From: Deltaproteobacteria bacterium
GTDB taxonomy: Bacteria > Myxococcota_C > UBA6777
Reading direction: 5' to 3'
DNA length: 64,000 nt
Assembly: GCA_006226375.1 (NCBI GenBank)
Contig: SBHC01000065.1
Coordinates: 1 to 64,000, forward strand
Shown: in pieces, positions 9,901 through 16,895 of the stretch
Numbering within the stretch: position 1 is the stretch's first letter
How the letters are laid out: the number at the start of each line of letters is the position of its first letter
Position numbers and translations under genes: made by a program
Notes under the pieces: generated by a model
What the model saw: only the letters and a program-made list of their open reading frames with translations
The model's database searches: none
What the model was told of the DNA's origin: nothing

Positions 9901-12900
9901 GAAGTGACCGTCGTTTTGCTCGTTGAACTGCTCCAGGCGTTCGGTCGCACGGTCGACTTCGTCCATCAACTGCTGGACTCGTTCTGCCGCGTCGGTTTCG
10001 GCCTGGCGAGCCGCCACAAGTTCGGGTGGCTCAGCTGGGGGAGTGTCTGCCAAGACTTCCAGGCGGTCGAGGTAACGACGCAGGATCATAATCGCCTGGG
10101 AGTTCTCTTGAAGCTGCTCTTCGTAGATGTCTGCGACTTGGTAGAAGACGCCGTGCTTGAGCACTTCATCCGAAAGAGCGGTCTCTTTCTGGAAGAGGAT
10201 CTCAATCAAAGACTGCCACTGGTCGCGGTCTTCGTAGTACTCTTCCAACGCCTCGATGGCTTCGAGGTTTTCGGGCTCAAGGTCGTCCACAACGCGGCGG
10301 AAGTAGACCATACCGTTGTCGGGGTCTTGCAAGCGGTCGCGGTGGATCTTGGCCAAGACCAAAGTGGTTTGGATCTTCTCATCCTGGTCGGGAATCGAAT
10401 CCACACCTTTGGCGAAGGCTTTGGCAAGCTCGCTCCAAGCGTCAATGTTTTCCGCCATACGGAGGAGAGCTTCGCGGGTTCCTTCGTGTCCGGGTTCTTC
10501 GGTGAAGACCTGGAGGTATCGTTCGAAGGCTTCGCGGTATTCGTTGAGTTTCTCCTCATGCAAGCGACCCAAACGCATCAACGCTTTGCGACGCTCGGTG
10601 GCCGATTGGCTGGAGTCTTCCAACTGGATCTTATAGACGTCTTTGAGCAGCGGGTAATCTTCGTGATGGAGATACACCGGCTCAAGGATGCGTGCACAAA
10701 CCAGACGATAGGCGTCGTTGTCGAGGAGCGACTCCACTTGCATACGAGCGAGTTGGTGTTCGACCTCGGCTTCCAACACTAGCTGGTACAACTCAAGGGC
10801 TCGAACGACGTTGTCGAGGCTCTGGCCGTACAGGTTTGCCATGCGGAAGTGGAGTTCGGTCAGCTCTTGGGAGGGATCTTCCAAGAGTGTGCGCTCTCGC
10901 TCCCACAGCTCTGCCAACTCACGAAGGTGACCTTCGTTTTCGTACAGGGCGGCTAGGCTTCGGATGGCCTGCAGGTCGTTTTCATCCAACTTAAGGATGT
11001 CTTGGTAGACCTGGATGGCTTCCGCCATATCCGTCAGTTTGTCTTTCCACAGGTCAGCAACTTCGAACAGAATCTCTTTCTGTTCTTCGAGATCTTCGCT
11101 GAGTTCTGCGCGCATCCGAAGGATGTCAACCAGGTCACGCCACTGCTCGGTTTGACGATAGAGCAGCTCAAGAGCGTCAACGGCTTCTTGGTTGTTTGGA
11201 TCGTAGTCGAGCACGCGTTGGTAGTTGCGGAGAGCGTTCTCGGCATCTTCCAGACGGTCGGAGTAGTTGTTCGCGATGAACAAGTAGGTGTCGACGATCT
11301 GCTGGGGCTCAACAAAGGTGCGGACGAGGTCTTCGTACACGTTGAGCAGCTCGGCCCATCGGTCCATCTCGTCGGCCATCAACTCGACACGTTCACGGAC
11401 ATCTGGGTTGTCGAAGTCTTCGTGGAGGAGCTGACAACTCCATTCGAAGGCCTTCTCGTCATCACCCAAACGGAGTCGGTAGATCTCCTCGATGTCACGG
11501 GCGAGTTCGGAGCGTAGACGCTTGTCATCTACGATGGTGAAGCGAGCTTCCAGAGCGGGAGCCAAGGCTTCCCAATCTTGCTGCTGTCGGTAAATGGGTT
11601 CCAACACGCCCAAAGCGTCCACGCGCCAACGCTCGTTGTCGTCGGCGATTTGCTCCAACACCTCACGAGCCATTTCGTCTTCGGGGTGTTCGGACAGGAT
11701 GGTGCGGTACTCATCGATCGCCTCGCGGAATCGCTCCAGTGATGTCATCAACTGTGCGATGCGCTGGCTCAACTTCAGCCGGGTCTCATCTTCTTCGACA
11801 GCATCTCGTTCACTCAGGAACAGCTCCAGCACTTGTTCGTGGTTGCCACGAAGCTGGTAGTGAGCTTGCAACGCGCGGAGTGCTTTGAGATCGCTGCGGT
11901 CCAATTCAAGGATCTCGTGGTAGGTCGAAGCCATCGCTTCTTCCGCTTCTTCCACGAGAACCGCGGTGTTTTGACCTGCTTGGATGACCTGGGTGTCGTT
12001 TTCGTTAACGACTTCTTCGCCTTCTTCGCCGTCTTCGCCTACCTGTGGGGGAGGCTGCTGTTGAGCCTTCTGGATGCGTCGGCGGTGCAATTCAGCGATG
12101 CGGAAGAGGAGGTCTTTCTTTCCACCTTGGAGGGAGGTGAGGTCTGCCTTCTTTCGCAAGATCTCAAGCTGGCCGTCCAGGTCGCCTTCCATGTCGAGGA
12201 GGCGGAGCAACTCGTCAAGGATCTCGGTGTCCTGGGGGTCAATGTTGTGAACTTCGCGCAACGTTGCGATGGCTTCAGCGAATTCATCGAGTTCAAGTTC
12301 GTGAACTTTGGCGATCTCAACCAAGAGTTCTTTGCGCTGTTCCGGGCGACGAATGTGCTCGACACGTTCGCGGGCAATGTCGACCCACATGTCCCACTGC
12401 TCCAGCTTGCGGTAAAGCTGGTCGAGTCGGTTGAGGATGACATTGTTCTCGGGATCCAAGGCGCGCAATTGGTGATAGATCATCACAGCGCCTTCAAGGT
12501 CCACGATCTTTTCGAGGAGCAAGCTACCCATGATGTGCAAGGTAGCTTTCAGGTCATCTTCGGAAGCTGGGTCGTCGATCCGACGTTGGTACACTTCGCG
12601 GAGTGCATCCCAGTTCTCGCTCTGTTTGTAGATCCGCTCCAACGACTCCAAGGAGGAGGTGTTCGAGGGGTCCAGCGCAAGGATCTGCTCGTACGCTTCG
12701 GCCGCACCTTCGAGGTCGTCCACTTGGCGCTCTCGAACCCAAGCCAGATCTCCCAACACAGCGATCTTCTCGGTCTGGTCAAGCTGCTCCAGGTTGGATT
12801 TTTGCTCCAACAACTCGGCCAGCTCCACCCACTCTTCAGAGCGTCGGTAGATCTGCTGGAGAGCGTTGTAAGCGTCGAGATTGGGGTGATGCTCGATGGC

Positions 12901-14679
12901 TTCTTCGTAAGCGTTGCGAGCCGAGCTCTGGTCGCCCATCTCGCGGGAGTAGATCTCACCGATACGGGTCAACAGAGCAGACTGATCGCCAGCTTCTTCC
13001 GCCTGGTCGAGGGTGTTGCGGTACAGCGCAATCATCTCGTCCCAGTTTCCAATCTGACGGGCCAACGATTCAAGCTGGGTGGTCAGTTCGGTGTCTTGCG
13101 GGTTGGCTTTCAACGCCAGGGTGTAGGTGTTGAAGGCTTCTTTCGACATGGCCAGGCGTTGGTGGTAGGTGTCACCAATGCGTCGCAGCAAGAAGCCGCG
13201 TTGCTCACGCTCTTCGGTCAGGTTGAGCTTGCGCTTCAACGCATCGATCAGCTGTTCCCAATCTTTCTTGGCTTCGTAGAGGGGAAGCAGCGCCTCAATG
13301 GCCATCGTATCTTCGGGGTCGAGATCCAGGATTTGCTCGTAGTACGACGCGGCACGTCCGTGATCGCGGAGTTCCACCTCGGAGAGGGTTGCCATCTCAC
13401 CCAACAGCGACTTCTTGTCGTCGATGTCCTCAATGGTGTTGAGGCGTTTCTCCATCACGCTCAAGGTTCGACCGAACTGCTTGTCTTCGCGGTAGATCGA
13501 CTCCAGGCGACGGAGGGCCTCTCCGTCATCGGCTTTGACTTCGAGGATTCGCTCAAGGGTGGAGATCTCACGGTCGCGCTCTTTGGTTTGTTCGCGGTAG
13601 ACCGTCGCCAGTTTCTTGAACCAGCTTACCTTCTCGCCGACATCGTCAACTTTCTTGGCGCGCTCCATCAAGAAGTCGGAGAGCGCTTCCCACTTGCCCA
13701 GCTCGGAGTACAGGCCCTGAATCAAGTTGAGGGCTTTTTCATAGCCAGGCTGGAGTTCCAAGGCTTGCTTGCAGTAACGGATGGCGTAGGCGGGTTTGTT
13801 CTCCCGTCGGTAGTAGCCTTCCGCAATTTTGTAGTTCAAGAAGGCCGAGTGACCGTCATCATCACTTTGTCGGATTTCCTTCTTCAACTTCTTGAGCAGG
13901 GTGGTCCACTCTTGGGTCTCATACTCCAGCTCGTTGATGGCGTTTTGCGCTTCCTGGCAACCTTCATCCAAGCTGAGAGCTTCTTTGAAGAGTTGCTGCG
14001 CCTTTTGCATGCCCTCAGGCGTTTTGCCTTCTTCCAGATGGTGCAGGAAGATCTCACCGATCTTGACCAGGAGTTTCGCCTTTTGGGCGTTGTCGTCGGT
14101 GTTTTCCAGTTGGGTCCGAAGAATCGCGATGACTCGCTGCCATTCGCCTGTCTCACGGTACAAGCGAAGAGCCTCTTCCATCGCGTCCTTGTTCTCAGAG
14201 TTGAGAAGGTAAGACTGGTGGTAGGCTACAGCGCCGTGCTCTTTGTTGCCGAGCTTCTCGACAAACATGACCGCGATCTGCATGAACAACTGAGACTTCT
14301 TGTTGTTGTCTTCGGTCAGTTGGCTCTCTTGGCGGAGAACTTTGATGGCTGTTGCGTAATCACCTTCGCTTTCAGCGATCTGTCGCAACAGGCTGAGCGC
14401 TTGGGAGTGATTGGGCTTTTGCTCCAACACTTTTGCGATAGCGCGCTTGGCGTTGTCTGGCTGCTGAAGCCGGTGGAGACGCAGCGCAGCGGCTTGCAAG
14501 TAGAGATCGGGAGATTGGGAGGGGTCGGGGAGTCGCTCTGCACGTTTCTCGTACAAGGCAGCTAATTCAGCCCAGTCCTCTTGCTCGGTGTAGATCTCTC
14601 GCAGCGCCTCAAACGCTGGGACGTTCGTTGGGACTGCGTCAAGAATGCGGAGATAGTTCTGGATTTCTTCTGTTGCCAT
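3955..14679 (-). CDS. Giant TPR-repeat protein (3574 aa) with degenerate peptidase-like C-terminus
   Basis: A very large soluble repeat protein with no signal peptide. Almost the whole length is helical TPR/HAT-like units in which each 34-38 residue repeat carries the signature of a Trp-containing helix (for example QxxWxxLxxVLxR) followed by a helix ending in LDPxN. Two interruptions are seen: an acidic, Pro/Gln-rich loop near residues 865-910 and a charged coiled coil near 1540-1690. The last 270 or so residues are not TPR and contain PPVLLAGEDMF followed by KELLFMIARQL, which resembles an M48-type metallopeptidase helix without its HExxH. The ATG at 14679 was chosen over the in-frame codon at 14862 because it follows AGGAG and starts the repeat pattern. 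Probably a scaffold for a multiprotein assembly; partner unknown. Confidence 0.85.
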   Translation of the reverse strand: MATEEIQNYLRILDAVPTNVPAFEALREIYTEQEDWAELAALYEKRAERLPDPSQSPDLYLQAAALRLHRLQQPDNAKRAIAKVLEQKPNHSQALSLLRQIAESEGDYATAIKVLRQESQLTEDNNKKSQLFMQIAVMFVEKLGNKEHGAVAYHQSYLLNSENKDAMEEALRLYRETGEWQRVIAILRTQLENTDDNAQKAKLLVKIGEIFLHHLEEGKTPEGMQKAQQLFKEALSLDEGCQEAQNAINELEYETQEWTTLLKKLKKEIRQSDDDGHSAFLNYKIAEGYYRRENKPAYAIRYCKQALELQPGYEKALNLIQGLYSELGKWEALSDFLMERAKKVDDVGEKVSWFKKLATVYREQTKERDREISTLERILEVKADDGEALRRLESIYREDKQFGRTLSVMEKRLNTIEDIDDKKSLLGEMATLSEVELRDHGRAASYYEQILDLDPEDTMAIEALLPLYEAKKDWEQLIDALKRKLNLTEEREQRGFLLRRIGDTYHQRLAMSKEAFNTYTLALKANPQDTELTTQLESLARQIGNWDEMIALYRNTLDQAEEAGDQSALLTRIGEIYSREMGDQSSARNAYEEAIEHHPNLDAYNALQQIYRRSEEWVELAELLEQKSNLEQLDQTEKIAVLGDLAWVRERQVDDLEGAAEAYEQILALDPSNTSSLESLERIYKQSENWDALREVYQRRIDDPASEDDLKATLHIMGSLLLEKIVDLEGAVMIYHQLRALDPENNVILNRLDQLYRKLEQWDMWVDIARERVEHIRRPEQRKELLVEIAKVHELELDEFAEAIATLREVHNIDPQDTEILDELLRLLDMEGDLDGQLEILRKKADLTSLQGGKKDLLFRIAELHRRRIQKAQQQPPPQVGEDGEEGEEVVNENDTQVIQAGQNTAVLVEEAEEAMASTYHEILELDRSDLKALRALQAHYQLRGNHEQVLELFLSERDAVEEDETRLKLSQRIAQLMTSLERFREAIDEYRTILSEHPEDEMAREVLEQIADDNERWRVDALGVLEPIYRQQQDWEALAPALEARFTIVDDKRLRSELARDIEEIYRLRLGDDEKAFEWSCQLLHEDFDNPDVRERVELMADEMDRWAELLNVYEDLVRTFVEPQQIVDTYLFIANNYSDRLEDAENALRNYQRVLDYDPNNQEAVDALELLYRQTEQWRDLVDILRMRAELSEDLEEQKEILFEVADLWKDKLTDMAEAIQVYQDILKLDENDLQAIRSLAALYENEGHLRELAELWERERTLLEDPSQELTELHFRMANLYGQSLDNVVRALELYQLVLEAEVEHQLARMQVESLLDNDAYRLVCARILEPVYLHHEDYPLLKDVYKIQLEDSSQSATERRKALMRLGRLHEEKLNEYREAFERYLQVFTEEPGHEGTREALLRMAENIDAWSELAKAFAKGVDSIPDQDEKIQTTLVLAKIHRDRLQDPDNGMVYFRRVVDDLEPENLEAIEALEEYYEDRDQWQSLIEILFQKETALSDEVLKHGVFYQVADIYEEQLQENSQAIMILRRYLDRLEVLADTPPAEPPELVAARQAETDAAERVQQLMDEVDRATERLEQFNEQNDGHFDRLEDLNSQVDADPENEELLSERDVLAAQLEQLAQQRTELQEARASLMDQLDAAEEAEGDASAALRDMEGDAEAREAQIAEAQEQRREFQLSTVQRLGELFIIEERWNDLVEIRNKEVELLDDDEAALELRFNVAQLWEAKINDVPKAIELYRAILEDHPEYKPALEAMEQLGENDEFQLMVAESLESYFRDGQEDYVRLIEMVEIRLNHTDDTLKRIEFLKEIVLLYEEELDNPDMAFVYLCRAFREAPTDRDIISELERLAEETDAWEELVGVYEDEVENITDQQIALRMYLKIANINDEALQDTEEAILNFQEALKIDGYNTAALSALDRLYRQERDYEALVDVLARKVQVQDDQREKITLLSRMASIYEKELDNLEQAIDSYRQILAVDAENGNALIALQRLYEETEMFEDLYTICQLRTSVVDSATERSSLQKKMATLCAGPLGRPEEAINLFESALEVNEDDEESLSALEGLYNQTERWDDLVETTQKLLSVVSGVERKKELYRTLGTTYTQHLVDEGQAIDAWKKVLELDPKDIDALSALRTIYEQHEQWDDLVSILRRLIPLQEEDDAILDLYLRLASIYQEQLDQMDDAIAAWRRVLEINPMHVQALETLETLLVAREDWRSVLDILEKKEAVIETDEEKVELLKRAAQISNEELREPTRAIPHYERILEIDPTQVDVIQAVSELYTKHQDWQKLIQVRNLEINLLEDNEVRIERLRGVASTYEKQLFNKGEAFHTLIRAFEYNPLNEEVRADLERIADETDRWDDLVDVYTQEIEKLPDADQQVPLWLRLGQIQHIELQEFEAAIASYRVALTLDPTQQAAMEALEDLYEQNEQWNDLIEIFLSKMQLVEDFEEQKDLLLKIAELREYQLEDYYGAIESYRQIQALDPEAYEVLPSLEKLYRLQEQWHELIEVLETRISLTTDTNQIFEMKSEVAQVYDLHLDMPEQAVEAYQHILGFDANNRNALQALEKLYTQLEQWEQLLEVLTKQIELSNRVDDKVNLHYRIAIVWEEELGDPTMAMDNLKKILELDRWNLPALKGLERLYRAAEDWPLLIEVFERHLKAIDDLEQMAALYFEIGSIYEQHLDDTNRAITYYQRVLDSDPFYQPALSALGRLYEAAGNWAKCIEMMQREAKVVNDPEQLVEVYFRIGKLYEERLVQIDRAKDSYRQALEFQPNYLPAIRSLKVIHFLQRDWEGVIKLAMQEERVTEDPQAKANIFCEVGKLYRERLADAEQASQYYYRALEVSPGHLPAAKPLAEIYIEQKLWEHAESVLDMVIAALQQQALSDDLYRFHFMLAYAAEQRGDINKALQQYQESYNLNPDYFPTLNGLGRLYYSQEQWERSLNVYQTILYNHRNQLNERELSEVYCRMGLAFAQMDSPDQAVDYYERALEIDPANPLALRSLATYAEQRGEWDKSLELKERLLLILDDEQERFQLTMELGDLCYERLGRPDHAIDFYRQAYVMAPENTQLLFRLLELYEETQRWTEKVETLEQLVEMEADQQKQIQYINHIAETFQSQLQDPNNAVASYNRILDIDLNHTAAFQAIESLLSSLEMWIQLDENYQRMINRLPQQDDYQPLKLELWKRLGDLHRFKIGNVDNAVVAYELVYQMEPVVKNLEVLAELYGQKDEYRPKAIEIHHELLTRNPARIDSYKQLVRLYYEQQQLDRSFAVTTTLRFLREASPEEENFYKSMKENAPDRLSRAFQENEVWKQLIFHNSLNNPLTDILMTLYQFCGSEFAESAKQFKIKKGDKVDPNLFFARTYEYVSQVLSLPGREVYQTGLFPSLRIVNTFPPVLLAGEDMFKERHPKELLFMIARQLTFSRPEFLFASVLPYPDFRALLSSFINMYVPNYPLDVPADQADKIKKRVAKTLPAERQEQLGQMVQAYLAQENPMTPEQFLEAVEHTANRVGFCLAGDLNICSKVMERDQRPDFQIQHRAKVKELVLFSVSEEYFQFRERQGLAVKVG

Positions 14680-14846
14680 GGCGAGTGTACGCTCCTGCAC
14701 AAGGCTTGCGGTGAATGGAAACGTTGGCCTTCTGTGCCCGAAGGAATCCGCCAGGATGGAGAGTCGCGATGTTGTGGAGTTGGGTCTTCTTGAAGGGCCT
14801 CGATTGCCAGCAATGCACTTCTGGGTTACCTCTTTGTGGGTGCTAT

Positions 14847-14901
14847 TGGCACAAAGTGCCATTGGCGCAAATATTTAGCATAGCTTTTTGAAGCACTGCA
14901 A
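14847..14901 (-). promoter_or_regulatory. Promoter and palindromic operator candidate of the giant TPR gene
   Basis: Minus strand: TTGCAG (14896-14901), 18-bp spacer, TAAATA (14872-14877). Immediately downstream sits the perfect palindrome TGGCAC-AAA-GTGCCA (14847-14861). The + strand shows a direct repeat ATTGGCRCAAA at 14845-14855 and 14861-14871. Placement over the transcript start suggests an operator; the regulator is unknown. Confidence 0.4.
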
Positions 14902-14972
14902 CCACGATTTCGATAACTTATATTGAAAGCCTTCAAGAACAGTGGGATAGCTTTTTTGGGGGGCTAGGGGGG

Positions 14973-15770
14973 TTACTGTTGAAAAGCACCAGAAGGAGCA
15001 GGGCAGGATTTTCCATGCTTCCCAAGTTGCTTGTTGATCTTCTTAAACCAGTCGCGTGCTTCGACGTGATCGGGATCCAACATCAAGAGAAATCGGCAGT
15101 ATTTGCAGGCTTCTCCGTATTGACGGAGCACATACATGGTCACCGTCATTGTATAATGCGCGTTCTTGTACCGAGGATTAATTCGCAGTGCATTGATAAG
15201 ATGAGGCACCACTCTCTTGTATTGCTTTCTTTCAAATTCAATGTAGGCACGAAGATAGTGTGCCGGTGCGTACAGCCTGTGTTGGGGGAAGGCAAACATC
15301 TGGATGAGCTGGTTGGAGGCGGCCTTGTATTCTTTGAGCTGGATCAAGGTCCGGGCCATGTTGTAGTTGGCGTCGCGCAAGCTGGGATCGATGTCCAGCG
15401 CTGACTTAAACAGGCGCTTGGCTCGCTTGTACTTCCGTTCCTCGTAGTAAATGTGCCCCAGGTTTACACGTGCCTGAGCAAAGTTGCTTTGGATGGAGAG
15501 CGCTTGCTTGAGGAGCGTTTCGGCTCGTCGAGGGTTGTTGCGGCGAATTTCAACGATGGCCAACCCGTTGAGTGCTTCCACAAACTTGGGGTTGTAGCGA
15601 AGGGCAAGCTTGCAGTAGTTCTCTGCTTCGTCGAGTTTGTTGGCGTCTGCCGCCTGGATGCACATTCGTTGGATGCGCTTGGCTTGAGGGGGGACCTTGT
15701 ATTTGGGGCACCCCAAAAGAAACACGTTGGTGGCTAACAAGAGGATGAATCCGCCAAGAATTCGTCGCAT
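14973..15770 (-). CDS. TPR lipoprotein, PilF/PilW-like
   Basis: A predicted 265-residue lipoprotein with lipobox FLLGC (Cys21) followed by five or six tetratricopeptide repeats. It resembles the pilotin-type lipoproteins (PilF/PilW/Tgl) that assist outer-membrane secretin assembly in type IV pilus systems, but no pilus genes are nearby, so this is only a structural analogy. The ATG at 15770 is preferred over the one seven codons upstream because AAGGGAG sits at correct spacing and the signal peptide then starts with MRR. The C-terminus is short and basic with a final Cys/Pro-rich tail. It precedes the giant TPR gene on the same strand but has its own promoter. Confidence 0.8.
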   Translation of the reverse strand: MRRILGGFILLLATNVFLLGCPKYKVPPQAKRIQRMCIQAADANKLDEAENYCKLALRYNPKFVEALNGLAIVEIRRNNPRRAETLLKQALSIQSNFAQARVNLGHIYYEERKYKRAKRLFKSALDIDPSLRDANYNMARTLIQLKEYKAASNQLIQMFAFPQHRLYAPAHYLRAYIEFERKQYKRVVPHLINALRINPRYKNAHYTMTVTMYVLRQYGEACKYCRFLLMLDPDHVEARDWFKKINKQLGKHGKSCPAPSGAFQQ

Positions 15771-15889
15771 ACGTCTTACTCCCTTGGTCATAAACAGGGG
15801 AACGAGGTTGGTTCATCGTACAAGAGAGGGAGAAAAGAGGTCAGAGGCAATGGATGGCTCTTGGCTTGCGTGCTTTTCACCCGCTCTCG

Positions 15890-15918
15890 ATCATTCCGCA
15901 ATGGGAAAGGGATGTCAA
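15890..15918 (-). promoter_or_regulatory. Promoter of the TPR lipoprotein gene
   Basis: Minus strand: TTGACA (15913-15918), exact 17-bp spacer, AATGAT (15890-15895). The leader would be about 110 nt. Confidence 0.6.
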
Positions 15919-16015
15919 CCTGGCGTACTTCCCCACTCGGTTTTTCGACAGACTGTAGAATTTGTTGCGTGAAAATGTAGATTTTCAGGGAGGTGTTGGA
16001 GAAGAGAGGCTTTTC

Positions 16016-16798
16016 TTAAGACTGTGTGGGGTGTGTGCCGTTGGACTTGGCCGGTGTGAGCTTGGCCTGTCGGTGCAGATGACGTGTGTCTTGGGTGCTG
16101 TGTCGGGGAGTTCCGTTGGAACGGTTTGCTGTGGGAGCGACATTGGATGCGGCCAGATGGGAGGCATCGAACATGTGTCCCATTCTCTCTTGCTTGGCCT
16201 GGAAGTAGCTCAAACTGTGAGGATTGGGCGGGCAAAGGTGAGGGACTCGCTCCGTGACGGTGATGCCAGATTCTTCAAGAGCCGTGAGCTTGCTGGGGTT
16301 GTTCGTCAGCAACCGCACGGATTGAACTTTGAAGTGCTCCAACACATGGAAGGCAACTTCGTAGGTGCGGAGGTCATCGCCAAAGCCCAGCATTCGGTTG
16401 GCATCGACTGTATCGTATCCTTGCTCTTGCAAGGCGTAGGCGCGGATCTTGTTCCCCAATCCGATGCCGCGACCTTCCTGACGGAGATAAATCAAGACGC
16501 CACAGCCAGACTCAGCCACCGCTTGAAGTCCTGCGTGGAGCTGTTCTCGACAGTCGCACTTGAAGGAATGAAGGACTTCACCTGTGAAGCACTCGGAATG
16601 CATACGGACCAGTACGTTCTCTTGGCCTTCGATATCACCGTAGATCATCGCGAGATGTTCTTTTTGGTCTTCTTCATCGAGGAACACGACGGTACGGAAC
16701 ACACCAAACTCTGTAGGAAGGTTGGTCTCAGCGTACACGTTGAGCGTGGGCTTCCAGACGCGTGCAGGTGCATGTGGGGGTTGGCGCTTTTGGTTCAT
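16016..16798 (-). CDS. ribA: GTP cyclohydrolase II
   Basis: Catalyses the first step of riboflavin synthesis, opening GTP to a diaminopyrimidine phosphate with release of formate and pyrophosphate. The zinc ligands are in SECFTG and FKCDCREQL, the catalytic stretch YLRQEGRGIGL and the RLLTNNPSK motif are intact, and the domain ends near RMGHMFDAS, as in E. coli RibA (196 aa). No DHBP synthase domain is fused. At 260 aa it has a roughly 50-residue Ser/Thr/Asn/His-rich extension at the C-terminus with no recognisable fold. It is a lone riboflavin gene here. Start chosen at the ATG preceded by AAGGA. Confidence 0.95.
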   Translation of the reverse strand: MNQKRQPPHAPARVWKPTLNVYAETNLPTEFGVFRTVVFLDEEDQKEHLAMIYGDIEGQENVLVRMHSECFTGEVLHSFKCDCREQLHAGLQAVAESGCGVLIYLRQEGRGIGLGNKIRAYALQEQGYDTVDANRMLGFGDDLRTYEVAFHVLEHFKVQSVRLLTNNPSKLTALEESGITVTERVPHLCPPNPHSLSYFQAKQERMGHMFDASHLAASNVAPTANRSNGTPRHSTQDTRHLHRQAKLTPAKSNGTHPTQS

Positions 16799-16861
16799 GA
16801 ATGAATTCCTTATCGAAGAAACGCACGAGGTGGCGTGAACTTCCGTTACAAGACGAGACCC

Positions 16862-16890
16862 ATCATACTCGATCTAGCGTAGTGTTCCAA
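16862..16890 (-). promoter_or_regulatory. Promoter of ribA
   Basis: Minus strand: TTGGAA (16885-16890), 17-bp spacer, TATGAT (16862-16867). The leader is only about 57 nt, too short for an FMN riboswitch, and none was seen. Confidence 0.55.
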
Positions 16891-16895
16891 ACTCC

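Noticed and set aside
4663..14565. Very long open frames on the + strand opposite the giant TPR gene (up to 1054 codons)
   Set aside because: They mirror the codon bias of the TPR gene, encode Leu/Val/Gln-rich sequence with no domain, and lack ribosome sites. The minus-strand TPR reading is unambiguous.
14845..14865. Sigma-54 promoter (TGGCAC...)
   Set aside because: The -12 GC element at the correct spacing (TTGCW) is missing; it is better read as a palindromic operator.
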